This document shows positions 32,601-41,615 of a stretch of DNA of 64,000 bases, piece by piece. The notes beneath the pieces were generated by a model. That model was not told the DNA's origin. It worked only from the letters and a program-made list of their open reading frames with translations, and did no database searches. The first letter of the stretch is position 1; each line of letters opens with the position of its first letter. This DNA comes from JAPHTQ01 sp050288165 (lineage in GTDB: Bacteria; Pseudomonadota; Gammaproteobacteria; Thiohalomonadales; Thiohalomonadaceae). The stretch is taken from assembly GCA_050288165.1 (NCBI GenBank), contig JBNKDG010000006.1, forward strand, positions 124,001-188,000, given 5' to 3'. A program made the position numbers and the translations under genes.

Positions 32601-35212
32601 CTCACCTCTTGATCGATGTCGGTAAGCAGCATGCCTCGGGTCTCGTCGCCCTTGGGTGGCTTGATACCGATGTAACGACCGAACGGATGGTAGGTCATGC
32701 TCTGGCTGGAGGAGCTGAAGGCACCGCCCTGCTCAAACACGCGAGAGAAGAAGGTAGCAGTGAGCATGCCCGGCGCGCTGTCGCGATTGACGCTGATACG
32801 GCTTTCGAATTCGGCCACGCCGTTGTCGTCCAGTTCGCCCTCGAACAGCATCTGCCGCTCACCGCGGAACTCGCGCGCAGGGTCGTCGAAGACATGATCG
32901 GTAAAGCGCTCGAAGGCGGTGGGACGCGAACTCAGACGCAGTGCCACGTCGGCCTTCAGCCCCGAGGCCTTGGCACCATGCAGCCACTGTGACTTGAGCT
33001 TACCCTTGCGTGGCTTGTCGCTGTGGTAGAGCACCTCGTCGCCGAAGTCGAGTTCCATCTTCAACCGGTTGGGCACCACCGTTTCGATCTTCACTGTCTC
33101 AGTGAACTCGCTGCCACCGAGGATCGCCTTGACCCGCCAGTTGCCTGTCGGCGCGTCCTCTTCGGTACGCAAGGTAAAGGCGTAGAAGTCACCGACCGGC
33201 TCACTGTTAGTCACCGACTGCACCATCACCCCCTTGGGGTTGAACAGCTGCATCGTTACCGGGTGGTTGGCGGGGATGGTGTCCTGCTTGTCCTGTAGCA
33301 CGAAGGTGAGGTGCAGCTTGTCGCCGGGACGCCACACACCGCGTTCACCATAGATCATTCCCTTGAGGCCCTTGCTCACCTTCTGCCCGCCGACGTCGAA
33401 GTGGCTGACCGGCAGGGCACTGCCCTGGTTCATCTTTAGATAGCCGCGCTCTCCGCCCTTCTCGGCAACGAGGTAGAACGGGGTATCAGCCACGGCGATT
33501 TGCGCAAAGCCTTTGCCGTCGGTTTCACCGTTGGCCATCACCTGATCCTGGAAGTTCATCACCTTCAGGCTGACGCCGGAGAGTGGTGTCGCTTCGCGCA
33601 GGTCGGTGGCGATGACGTGCAGCGCGCCAGCCTCGCCGCGCTTGGCAATGAGACCGATGTTAGAGGCGAGGAAGTTGCGACTCGCCCGAGTATTGGCGGC
33701 ATGTACAAAGTAGGCGTCCTTGCAGGGGTTGCTACGGTCGCTCCAGGAGCCCTTGCCCGGATTGTAATAGGTGTCGACGAAATCCCAGCCGCTGCCATCG
33801 TGGCGTGAGATATCCTCGCGATTCTGTATCGGTCGTGCCTTGGGCAGCGGCACCGCGTTGTCCTCTTCGTTACAGCCATAGAGGGAATTGCCGCGATTGA
33901 TTGAGAGGGTCAGGTGGAACAGGCTACCCGGATGGGCGCGCATCAGCTCGCCCACATCAAGGGCAAAGCGGTTCCACTTATTGGCCGGAGGGTTGTCCAG
34001 GTTGATGGTCTTGCGCCACAGGTAACGGCCGACACGGTAGAGCTCCTCTTCACCGTCCAGCTTGTTGCTCTGCAGGAACTGGCCGAGGTTGTTGTCGAAT
34101 ACCTGGAAGGCGGTCACCTGTACCGATTGCACATTGATCGCCTCGATGGGCACGGTGAGCTTGTCGTTGGCCGGGAGTATCACCCCCTTGCCAGCAAATC
34201 GCACGCCGGGCTTTTCGGAGGCGAACACCACGCTGCGGCTCACCGCCGCGGCGAGTTTGCGGCCCTTGGCATTCTTGATGCCGGACTCAAGGGTGACGCT
34301 CACCTCGCCGGTGATCTCGCGCTGCGGGTAGATCTTGATGATGCTGCCTTCGATGGCGGTGGTGAAGCCGGTGTTGCCGATGCGGATCAGGCCGTTGAGG
34401 TTTTGCGCACTGTCGAGAGCCTCGGAGAAATTCGCCTCAATGTAGCGACGTTCACCCTGCACCACACGCACATGTGAGACGCTGAACACGCCCAGCGCCG
34501 GGATCGACAGTTTGCGCTCGTTGCTGTTGCTGACGCCGATGGGTGCGCCGTTCCAGGAAAGCGTCAGTTCGCCGGGCTCATCACCCCGCGGAATATTGCC
34601 GAGCATGAAGGTGTGGTGCATACCGTCAGGATCATGCACCCAGGTGAGTTCACGCGGCTGGCCGTTGTAGTGAACATTCAGGATTCCGGTGATGTTCTCC
34701 GCCGATTCCACGTCAGCGGTGGTCAGTGCACCGCTGAGGATATAGCTGTCTTCGTGGGCGACGTCGACACCGAGGCTGCTCACCTCGACCTCGAAGTTCT
34801 GCGGTTTGACGCGAAAATCAAAACGGTAGTCGTCCAGTTCGGCAGGGATACCCTTGAGGCCTTTCGTCTTCACCGTTACCTTGTACCGCGTACCGCTCTT
34901 GAGCGGCTGCTCCGGAATCAGCAGTATCTCGCGGCTGTTGCTGAAGCTCACCGAGCCGGGCACGGCAGGTTCGACCGAGAGGAAGGTGGCAGCGTCCTGC
35001 CCCACCTGGTTGTCCTCAATGACCGGATGGACAAAGCGGATACGCACTTTCGCCTTCTTTGACACCTCGTTGGCGGTGTGTTCACTGACGTGCTCGCTCC
35101 AGCCATCAGGTTGTGCGGACGATTTGGACTCCTCGTCCGGACCGCTGCAGGCGGCGAAGATAAACAGCACAAATAAAGCAACGAAGAGTGTAGCGAAACG
35201 AGACTGGGGCAT
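29669..35212 (-). CDS. Alpha-2-macroglobulin family lipoprotein (YfhM-like)
   Basis: An 1847-residue periplasmic lipoprotein of the bacterial alpha-2-macroglobulin family, thought to trap foreign proteases that breach the outer membrane, with PBP1C repairing the wall. The chosen start MPQSRFATLF has an AAGGGA ribosome site; an ORF extends to 35263 without one. The signal peptide ends in a lipobox FAAC (C23 or so). MG-type domains are followed by the bait region and the thioester motif GCIEQ with C1401 and Q1404, so the covalent trap is intact. The late segments TTPPID-like and YPHGCIEQT match YfhM. Confidence 0.93.
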   Translation of the reverse strand: MPQSRFATLFVALFVLFIFAACSGPDEESKSSAQPDGWSEHVSEHTANEVSKKAKVRIRFVHPVIEDNQVGQDAATFLSVEPAVPGSVSFSNSREILLIPEQPLKSGTRYKVTVKTKGLKGIPAELDDYRFDFRVKPQNFEVEVSSLGVDVAHEDSYILSGALTTADVESAENITGILNVHYNGQPRELTWVHDPDGMHHTFMLGNIPRGDEPGELTLSWNGAPIGVSNSNERKLSIPALGVFSVSHVRVVQGERRYIEANFSEALDSAQNLNGLIRIGNTGFTTAIEGSIIKIYPQREITGEVSVTLESGIKNAKGRKLAAAVSRSVVFASEKPGVRFAGKGVILPANDKLTVPIEAINVQSVQVTAFQVFDNNLGQFLQSNKLDGEEELYRVGRYLWRKTINLDNPPANKWNRFALDVGELMRAHPGSLFHLTLSINRGNSLYGCNEEDNAVPLPKARPIQNREDISRHDGSGWDFVDTYYNPGKGSWSDRSNPCKDAYFVHAANTRASRNFLASNIGLIAKRGEAGALHVIATDLREATPLSGVSLKVMNFQDQVMANGETDGKGFAQIAVADTPFYLVAEKGGERGYLKMNQGSALPVSHFDVGGQKVSKGLKGMIYGERGVWRPGDKLHLTFVLQDKQDTIPANHPVTMQLFNPKGVMVQSVTNSEPVGDFYAFTLRTEEDAPTGNWRVKAILGGSEFTETVKIETVVPNRLKMELDFGDEVLYHSDKPRKGKLKSQWLHGAKASGLKADVALRLSSRPTAFERFTDHVFDDPAREFRGERQMLFEGELDDNGVAEFESRISVNRDSAPGMLTATFFSRVFEQGGAFSSSSQSMTYHPFGRYIGIKPPKGDETRGMLLTDIDQEVSVAALSDHGEPVAVKEIEMSLYKIQWKWWWDKSGDSLARYANSSQHERVAHGVIETGADGLGKWTFQVKYPAWGRYLLRACDTKGGHCTGKIVYIDWPGWAGRAQEEGGSGANVLTIVADKNEYQVGETAHIQLPEATQGRSLLTVENGSGIVDQRWLELPAGERKLSLPITEAMAPNVYVSVTMLQPHRDKKNDRPIRLYGITPLKVNDPKTRLAPKITVADEIRPQSTAVVEVAEENGRAMTYTLALVDEGLLGLTNFKTPDLHKAFYRKEALGVTTWDLFDFVAGAYGGELETLLALGGSDEGDDEEGSKKRRFPPVVRFLGPFHLEAGQSQRHEVDIPHYVGALRVMLVAGEQGAYGKAEKEVVVREPLSMLSTLPRVLRADETLTVPVSLFAYDPSIKEVELSVEADDHFELIGEGKVKVAFDGAGEKLGLLRLKVKPALGKGHVVFRAKAGKFESHTETYIDILSPNPVTTRYQRKAVQPGESWQATVTPHGIEGTNRTVLEISTAPPIDLDRRLRYLIRYPHGCIEQTTSSVFPQISLPKLVKLDKTMSDEVQKNIEAGIERLRGFQTPEGGFSYWPGNGNADDWGSNYAGHFLVSAQQAGYFVPPEMLADWAGYQQRSAQSWTTGGNRAVLGQAYRLYTLALAGKPEMGAMNRLREQSDLDSVAARMLAMAYQLSGLPGAATALMSDKPLQFGDYVVEGSTYGSELRDRAIALDALVLTGNMEKAKQVADAIAEELASDKWLSTQSLAWSLMAMTRFIGDDPQAEPYRFSYRVGDAEAVKGENNTPYFSEELKGIALKGNAFELSNDSQRVLYAAILSEGAAPAGSELESMNELTLRVAYTDLAGNTIGIGSLPQGTDLKVTLKVTNNTHRKLDNLALSHIVPAGWEIHNPRFTGDGEAAAEIDYQDIRDDRIYTYFSLDEGKTKEFTVLLNAAYLGRFYQPSIGVEAMYDANRHARIKGQWVEVVKGK

Positions 35213-35394
35213 GAGAAATCCCTTTTTCATTAAGTTATTCGAGTTCACCGGAGAATACCCCACTGCACGGCAAAAAAGAATATCGCTGCGTACAATCTGT
35301 GCGGCAGAAGGTTAGGTACGAACTCTATTAGTGACAAATTGATAGAAAAAATTTTCTGTTGCCTCACTTACTGGAAATGATATAAGAAGAAAAA

Positions 35395-36696
35395 ATGCCA
35401 CTGACTATGAATACAAAAAAACAACTACTTGACCACAGCATACTCAAGGTCGATCTCCGTCAGGCGGTCATTGCCCTGGCGGAAGCGCTAAACCTTGTCG
35501 GCATTGACGAGCAGCAGCATGGTGAGCGCGTTGCCTACATGGCGACTGTCTGCGCACGCAAACTGGCCTGGGGTGATGAAGCACTCGACAACATCTTCCA
35601 TGCTGCCATGTTGCACGACTGCGGCGTCTCATCCAGTGTCATGCACAAGCATCTAATCTCGGAGATGGACTGGGAAGGCGCGGAACTGCACTGCATCCTT
35701 GGCGAATACTACCTGAAGAATTTTCCACCTTTAGCACATCTCGCGCCCATCGTTCGTTACCACCACACCCATTGGAAACAACTGCAACAGACTGAACTGT
35801 CACCAGCAGTAAGAGATGCAGCCAATCTCATTTATATGGTGGACCGGGTCGACGCCATGCGTGCTCACCTATTGAGCAGTCGCGGCACAACCACCCACAA
35901 CACTGCCGATGTCATCCGTGCGAGGATTGTCGAAGCGGAAGGTGAGCATTTTGCCCCTCATCTGGTTAAGGCTTTTCTTGCTGTATCGGACAACGACGCC
36001 TTCTGGCTCAGCATGGAACCGTTCCATCTGGCGGAGTTTATTTCGCAAATGCAGGATGGACGCACCCCACAACTGAGTCGCTACGAAGATGTACACCAGT
36101 TGGCCTGCATCTTTGCTCATATTGTCGATGCGAAAAGTTCCTACACCTATGATCACTCTGTTGGCGTCGCACGTGTTTCCAGACACCTGGCGCAGCTACT
36201 CGATATGCCAAGTCCCAGAGTCGATGAAATTGAACTCGCGGCACTTCTGCATGATCTCGGTAAACTGGGAGTCCCGGATGAAATTCTTGAAAAGAAAGGG
36301 CCGCTAAATACCGAAGAGTCGGCCATCATGCATCGGCATAGCTACGAATCGTTTCGTATCCTCAACCGAATCCATGGATTTGAGCGCATTGCCGAGTGGG
36401 CGGGCAACCATCATGAGACGCTGCTGGGAGACGGTTACCCATTCCATCACGAAGAGACCGAACTGGGTCTAGAAGCAAGATTGATCGCCATCGCCGATAT
36501 TTTCCAGGCACTGGCTCAGGATCGCCCCTACCGCAAGGCACTTAGTCCAACCGAGATCATTCGTTACCTGGAAAAGTTAGCCGACGAAGGTCGCATTGAC
36601 GCCGATCTGGTAAAACTGGTCGAAAGTGATCTGGACGACCTATGGCAAATTGCCACGCAACCGGATACTGACTGGTCGCCACTGCTGTCGCAGTAA
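35395..36696 (+). CDS. Tandem HD / HD-GYP phosphohydrolase
   Basis: A 433-residue cytoplasmic protein with two HD domains. The first (about 35-160) has LHDCG at 73-77 and histidines at H42 and H123/124. The second (about 240-410) is HD-GYP: LHDLGK (HD at 286-287), HRHSYES, NHHETLLGDGYP with G347-Y348-P349. HD-GYP proteins hydrolyse cyclic di-GMP to GMP. No sensor or receiver domain precedes it. The first HD domain may regulate or act on another nucleotide. Convergent with relA, 6 bp between stops. Confidence 0.88.
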   Translation: MPLTMNTKKQLLDHSILKVDLRQAVIALAEALNLVGIDEQQHGERVAYMATVCARKLAWGDEALDNIFHAAMLHDCGVSSSVMHKHLISEMDWEGAELHCILGEYYLKNFPPLAHLAPIVRYHHTHWKQLQQTELSPAVRDAANLIYMVDRVDAMRAHLLSSRGTTTHNTADVIRARIVEAEGEHFAPHLVKAFLAVSDNDAFWLSMEPFHLAEFISQMQDGRTPQLSRYEDVHQLACIFAHIVDAKSSYTYDHSVGVARVSRHLAQLLDMPSPRVDEIELAALLHDLGKLGVPDEILEKKGPLNTEESAIMHRHSYESFRILNRIHGFERIAEWAGNHHETLLGDGYPFHHEETELGLEARLIAIADIFQALAQDRPYRKALSPTEIIRYLEKLADEGRIDADLVKLVESDLDDLWQIATQPDTDWSPLLSQ

Positions 36697-36702
36697 CTCC
36701 GG

Positions 36703-38913
36703 TTACAACTTCCGTTTTACCGAAACCACATTGTGAACCTGATTGATTCGGCTTAGCACCCGGCTCAACTGACCGATATCGGCGATCTCCAGGGTCAGTT
36801 CGATACGCGCGCTATTGTTACGCTTGTCGCTAATGGTGTTGGTGGCAAGCATGTTGATCTTTTCGTTATTCAACACGGTGTAGATATCGATCAACAGACC
36901 CTGACGGTCGATGGCCTCGATCTCTACATCCACCGGATAGGTCTTCTCTTCACCAAGACCACCCCACTCCACATCGATCAGACGCTGCAGTTTGCTTTCC
37001 GGCAGATTGAGCACGTTTTTGCAGTCACGCCGGTGGATACTGACACCTCGACCCTGAGTGATGAAGCCGATGATCGGATCGCCAGGGGCAGGTTTGCAAC
37101 AACGCGCCAGATTGGTCAGCAGGTTACCGACTCCACGAATCGTAATCCCTTCGGTGGTACGTGCCGAACTCTGCCGCTCTGCATGATGATGAGGAACTTC
37201 CGCTTTTTTTGCTGGTGTGGTGAGACGATGCACCGCGCTGGCGATCTGCCCTGGATTGACATCGCCACGACCGATGGCGATGAGGAACTCCTCCTCGCTC
37301 TGCATGTGGAAGTGGTTGCGCAGCAGTTCGTGATCCAGTGACCCGACACCGAGACGTTGCAGTTCACGATCCAGCAACTGTTTGCCGTCGACCAGATTCT
37401 GTCCCTGGTCCTGCTGCTTGAACCAGGTACGCACCTTGGCACGTGCACGCGAGGTTTTCAGGTAACCCAGATGCGGGTTGAGCCAGTCGCGGCTGGGGCC
37501 GCCGTGACGGGTGGTCAATATCTCCACCTGCTCACCTGATTTCAGTTCGTAGGTCAGCGGTACGATACGACCATTCACCTTGGCACCGCGGCAACGGTTA
37601 CCCACTTCGGTGTGGACGTGATAGGCAAAGTCGAGCGGCGTCGCCCCTTGCGACATATCGAACACTTCGCCTTTCGGCGTCATGATGTAGACGCGATCCT
37701 GAAACACTTCCGATTTGAAGCGATCGATAAAGTCGCCAGCATTGGCCTCTTCGTCCTGCCAGTCGAGCAGTTGCCGGAGCCAGGCGATCTTCTGTTCAAA
37801 TCCCTTGTCGTGTTTACTCCCCTCCTTGTAGCGCCAGTGGGCCGCAACCCCCAACTCGGCATGCTTATCCATCTCGTAGGTACGGATCTGTACCTCAAGG
37901 GTCTTACCGTTTGGGCCGACCACCGCGGTATGAATCGACTGGTAGTTGTTTTCCTTTGGCGTGGCGATGTAGTCGTCGAACTCTTTGGGAATGTGCGGCC
38001 AGAGACTGTGCACCACACCGAGCACGTGGTAGCAATCGGCAACACTGTTCACCAGCACGCGCACGGCACGCACATCGTAGAGATCATGGAAGCTGAGCCC
38101 CTTGGCCTTCATCTTCTTCCAGATACTGAAGATGTGTTTGGGCCGTCCCTTGATGTCGGCCTTTACCCCGACAGCGGCAAGTTCTTCTTCGAGAGTCGCG
38201 ATCACCTTGTCGATATATTTCTGTCGATCGACACGGCGCTCGTCGAGAAATTTTGCCACCTGTTTATAGGTGGTGGGATCGAGATAACGGAAGGCGAGGT
38301 CTTCCAGTTCCCATTTGATGTGCCAGATACCGAGACGGTTGGCCAGCGGCGCGTAGATATCCATCGTCTCACGGGCGATGCGTTGCTGTTTCTCTTCCGC
38401 CAGGAATTTCAGGGTGCGCATATTGTGCAGGCGGTCGGAGAGTTTAATCATCACCACCCGTACATCTTCCGCCATCGCCAGCAGCAGCTTGCGCAGGCTC
38501 TCTGCGCGTATCTGCTCACCACTCCCTTCACGCAGGCGTTGATAGTCGCCGATGCTGCTCATCTTGGTCACGCCGTCTACGAGATGCGCCACACCGGGGG
38601 AACAGATTTCGCTCACCTGTGCCAGGGTAACGTCGGTGTCTTCCACCACATCGTGCAAGATCGCCGCAGCAATACTCTCGTGATCCAGACGCAGACTGGC
38701 AACGATATCGGCAACCGCCATGGCATGGGTCAGATAGGGTTCACCGGAGGCACGCACCTGCTTTTGATGCGCCTGTTCCGCCAGATCGAGGGCACGACGA
38801 ATCACCGCCACCTCCTCTTCACCACGACCCTCGGCGACAGAGGCGAGCCAGATCGCCTTGCTGTCCTCATGGTTATGGGACAGTGGCGGAAGTTGTGACT
38901 CCACGTAGACCAT
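36703..38913 (-). CDS. relA: RelA-type (p)ppGpp synthetase with intact HD hydrolase residues
   Basis: A 736-residue RelA/SpoT-family protein: HD domain (~40-190), synthetase (~240-370), TGS (~410-470), helical region and ACT (~660-736). The synthetase carries EFDDY at 311-315, the EXDD signature of RelA rather than the RXKD of bifunctional enzymes, and AELGVAAHWRYKEG as in RelA. Yet the hydrolase site looks complete: R54, H63, H87-D88, E91-D92, D160 and N164 occupy the positions known from Rel/SpoT, whereas E. coli RelA has lost them. It may therefore be bifunctional. Stringent response; ribosome-associated. Confidence 0.9.
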   Translation of the reverse strand: MVYVESQLPPLSHNHEDSKAIWLASVAEGRGEEEVAVIRRALDLAEQAHQKQVRASGEPYLTHAMAVADIVASLRLDHESIAAAILHDVVEDTDVTLAQVSEICSPGVAHLVDGVTKMSSIGDYQRLREGSGEQIRAESLRKLLLAMAEDVRVVMIKLSDRLHNMRTLKFLAEEKQQRIARETMDIYAPLANRLGIWHIKWELEDLAFRYLDPTTYKQVAKFLDERRVDRQKYIDKVIATLEEELAAVGVKADIKGRPKHIFSIWKKMKAKGLSFHDLYDVRAVRVLVNSVADCYHVLGVVHSLWPHIPKEFDDYIATPKENNYQSIHTAVVGPNGKTLEVQIRTYEMDKHAELGVAAHWRYKEGSKHDKGFEQKIAWLRQLLDWQDEEANAGDFIDRFKSEVFQDRVYIMTPKGEVFDMSQGATPLDFAYHVHTEVGNRCRGAKVNGRIVPLTYELKSGEQVEILTTRHGGPSRDWLNPHLGYLKTSRARAKVRTWFKQQDQGQNLVDGKQLLDRELQRLGVGSLDHELLRNHFHMQSEEEFLIAIGRGDVNPGQIASAVHRLTTPAKKAEVPHHHAERQSSARTTEGITIRGVGNLLTNLARCCKPAPGDPIIGFITQGRGVSIHRRDCKNVLNLPESKLQRLIDVEWGGLGEEKTYPVDVEIEAIDRQGLLIDIYTVLNNEKINMLATNTISDKRNNSARIELTLEIADIGQLSRVLSRINQVHNVVSVKRKL

Positions 38914-38964
38914 CGTTACCGATCCAATCTCACCCTATGATTCAGTTTAAACCAGCCGCTCGAA

Positions 38965-41052
38965 TTAACGAGTACGCGGCCGTTTCTTTTGTGGTTTTCT
39001 TTTCCCCGCATCGGTCCTTGCAACCTTTTTCCTGGCTTGGGAAACCTCTCTCTTTATGTGGGGATGTTTATCACGTTTATCACCCTGAGGTTGCCACGCA
39101 GGTATCAGATCGCGCTTACCGTTACCGATCAACTCGTCGCGTCCCATCCGCTTCAATGCTTCGCGCAGCAACGGCCAGTTGGCCGGATCGTGGTAACGCA
39201 AAAATGCCTTATGCAGACGACGGCGTTTCTCGCCCTTTGGCGTCTCAACATTGCTGCCCTTGCGGGTGATACGGCGCAACGGATTCTTGCCGCTGTGATA
39301 CATAGCACTGGCGATGGCCATCGGCGACGGCAGGAAGGTCTGCACCTGATCGGGACGGAAACCGTTCTGCTTCAGCCATAACGCCAGATTGAGCATATCC
39401 TCATCGCGGGTACCGGGATGGGCGGCGATGAAATAGGGGATCAGGTACTGCTCCTTACCCGCCTCTTTCGAGTACTTCTCAAACATCGCCTTGAACTTTT
39501 CGTAGCTCGCCATCCCCGGTTTCATCATGTGTTGCAGCGGCAGATCCTCGCTATGCTCCGGCGCGATCTTGAGATAGCCGCCGACATGATGCGTCACCAG
39601 TTCCTTCACATACTCCGGTGTGCGTATCGCCAGGTCGTAACGCAGGCCCGAGGCGATAAACACCCGCTTTACGCCATTGAGTGACCGCGCCTTGCGATAG
39701 AGCTGGATCAGCGGCTTCTGATCCGTATTCAGGTTCTTGCAGATATCCGGATAGACACAGGAGAGACGGCGACAGGCCGATTCGATCTTTTCGTCCTTGC
39801 ACTGCAGGCGCCACATGTTTGCCGTCGGCCCGCCGAGATCGGAGATAACACCGGTGAAGCCGGGTACCCGATCGCGAATGGTTTCGATCTCGCGCAGGAT
39901 CGACTGTTCCGATCGGCTTTGAATGATCCGACCTTCGTGTTCGGTGATGGAACAGAAGGTACAGCCACCGAAGCAACCGCGCATGATGTTGATCGAGAAA
40001 CGGATCATCTCGTAGGCGGGGATACGCGCGTCGCCGTAAGCGGGATGTGGCAACCTGGTGTAGGGCAGTTCGAAGACTCGATCCAACTCTTTGGTGGTCA
40101 ACGGGATCGGAGGCGGGTTAATCCAGACCTCACGGTTACCGTGGGCCTGCACCAGCGGCCGCGCATTGCCCGGATTGGTCTGCATATGGAACACGCGCGA
40201 GGCGTGGGCGTAGAGCACCGGATCATCCTTCACCTGCTCGTAAGACGGCAGGCGCACCACCACCTTATCCCGCTGTGCCGTCGGCACTTCGCGCAAAGTG
40301 TGCACCTCGGCCTCCTCTTCCAGATGGCTCGAGTCCAGTTCCACCCAGTCGCCCGGGGTCTGCTTGAGCATAAAGGCGGCACCACGAAGATGGCGCATCT
40401 CCTGCACAGTTTTACCTGCGGCCAATCCGTGGGCCAGTTCGATGATCGCACGCTCCGCATTGCCGTAAAGCAGGATGTCCGCCTTGGCGTCGACCAGCGC
40501 CGAGCGCCGCACCTTGTCTGACCAGTAGTCGTAATGGGCCATGCGCCGCAGGCTCGCCTCGATACCGCCCAGCACCAGGGTGGCGTCGCGATAGGCCTCG
40601 CGACAGCGTTGGGAGTAGACCACCACCGCCCGGTCAGGTCGATGGCCGCCCTCGCCGTTTGGCGAGTAGGCGTCATCCGAACGGATCTTGCGGTCGGCGG
40701 TATAGCGGTTGACCATCGAATCCATATTGCCCGCGGTGACGCCGAAAAAGAGATTGGGCTTGCCGAGGCGGCGGAAATCCTCCGCTGAGGTCCAATCGGG
40801 CTGGGCGATGATCCCCACACGGAAGCCCTGCGCCTCCAGCACCCGGCCGATCACCGCCATACCGAAGCTGGGGTGATCCACATAGGCATCCCCCGTCACC
40901 AGGATCACATCGCAGGAATCCCAGCCGAGCGCATCCATCTCCTCCCGCGACATCGGCATGACCGGCGCAGGCAACAGCCGCTTCGCCCAGTACTGGCGAT
41001 AGGAGAAGATATCGGTGGCCTCAGGCCTGTTTTTCACGCTTTGCCGGGACAA
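38965..41052 (-). CDS. YgiQ family radical SAM protein
   Basis: A 695-residue UPF0313/YgiQ protein: an N-terminal domain of ~300 residues, a radical SAM core with the 4Fe-4S motif CFGGCTFC (C360, C364, C367) and a C-terminal DUF3362-like region with a basic tail. The long stretch FLPSPMAIASAMYHSGKNPL is typical. The reaction is unknown. It lies 51 bp upstream of relA on the same strand. Confidence 0.92.
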   Translation of the reverse strand: MSRQSVKNRPEATDIFSYRQYWAKRLLPAPVMPMSREEMDALGWDSCDVILVTGDAYVDHPSFGMAVIGRVLEAQGFRVGIIAQPDWTSAEDFRRLGKPNLFFGVTAGNMDSMVNRYTADRKIRSDDAYSPNGEGGHRPDRAVVVYSQRCREAYRDATLVLGGIEASLRRMAHYDYWSDKVRRSALVDAKADILLYGNAERAIIELAHGLAAGKTVQEMRHLRGAAFMLKQTPGDWVELDSSHLEEEAEVHTLREVPTAQRDKVVVRLPSYEQVKDDPVLYAHASRVFHMQTNPGNARPLVQAHGNREVWINPPPIPLTTKELDRVFELPYTRLPHPAYGDARIPAYEMIRFSINIMRGCFGGCTFCSITEHEGRIIQSRSEQSILREIETIRDRVPGFTGVISDLGGPTANMWRLQCKDEKIESACRRLSCVYPDICKNLNTDQKPLIQLYRKARSLNGVKRVFIASGLRYDLAIRTPEYVKELVTHHVGGYLKIAPEHSEDLPLQHMMKPGMASYEKFKAMFEKYSKEAGKEQYLIPYFIAAHPGTRDEDMLNLALWLKQNGFRPDQVQTFLPSPMAIASAMYHSGKNPLRRITRKGSNVETPKGEKRRRLHKAFLRYHDPANWPLLREALKRMGRDELIGNGKRDLIPAWQPQGDKRDKHPHIKREVSQARKKVARTDAGKRKPQKKRPRTR

Positions 41053-41089
41053 GGGGCTTCCTCAAAAATGAAGTTTTACTATCAAAGGG

Positions 41090-41223
41090 CATCTCTAAAA
41101 TTCAATCAAGCCGATGAGGGCAAGGCGGAAAGCAACGAAAAAGCGCAGTTTACATGGAGTAAATGAGCATTTTGAGGCGCTTTCCAACGCAGCAATCGCG
41201 TCTTGAGTGATTTTTTAGAGGTG
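41090..41223 (+). repeat. Copy 2 of the ~130-nt structured dispersed repeat
   Basis: Terminal inverted repeats CATCTCTAAAA (41090-41100) and TTTTAGAGGTG (41213-41223) match at 10 of 11 positions. The interior has GGGCAAGGCGG, the hairpin GTTTAC/GTAAATGAGC and CCAACGCAGCAATC in the same order as the copy at 10181-10310. The element lies upstream of ygiQ and of the divergent small secreted gene. Confidence 0.65.
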
Positions 41224-41298
41224 TCCTTAGGCGTAAAATGACGTATATTTCAGCAAATTGGGCATTATACTTGAAGTTAATAGCAAGGAGCCGGACAA

Positions 41299-41610
41299 AT
41301 GCGTTTGATTTTCGCCACACCCTTCGTACTGATAGCCGCTTTTGGCATGTCCGGCCCCACCGGTGCGGAGGAGTTACAGATGCCTGTCGAAAGCGCATTG
41401 CCGCAACCGAACGCCATCTCCCTGGAGATGCCGGTGCAGGGCATGAGCAAGGAGGCGGTACTGGTCCAGTACGGCGAACCCAATCAGAAAGTCCCGGCTG
41501 TCGGCGACCCGCCGATCTCCCGCTGGGTCTATGGCCGCTACACCGTCTATTTCGAAGGCAACTACGTTATCCATAGCGTGATCCAAGACACCCGTCACTT
41601 CAGCGAATAA
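41299..41610 (+). CDS. Small secreted protein with a BamE/SmpA-like segment
   Basis: A 103-residue protein with signal peptide MRLIFATPFVLIAAFGMSGPTGA. The mature part MSKEAVLVQYGEPNQKVPAV ... RWVYGRYTVYFEGNYV recalls the BamE/SmpA repeat (GMSxxxVxxxxGxP ... W.Y ... v.F..g.v). It is not a lipoprotein and is shorter than BamE, so it is not BamE itself. It precedes aguA by 5 bp and may share its transcript. Function unknown. Confidence 0.65.
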   Translation: MRLIFATPFVLIAAFGMSGPTGAEELQMPVESALPQPNAISLEMPVQGMSKEAVLVQYGEPNQKVPAVGDPPISRWVYGRYTVYFEGNYVIHSVIQDTRHFSE

Positions 41611-41615
41611 ACACC

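Noticed and set aside
41269..41284. Sigma-54-like TGGGCATTATACTTGA upstream of the small secreted gene
   Set aside because: The -12 box has GA in place of the essential GC and there is no enhancer motif or sulfur gene next to it.
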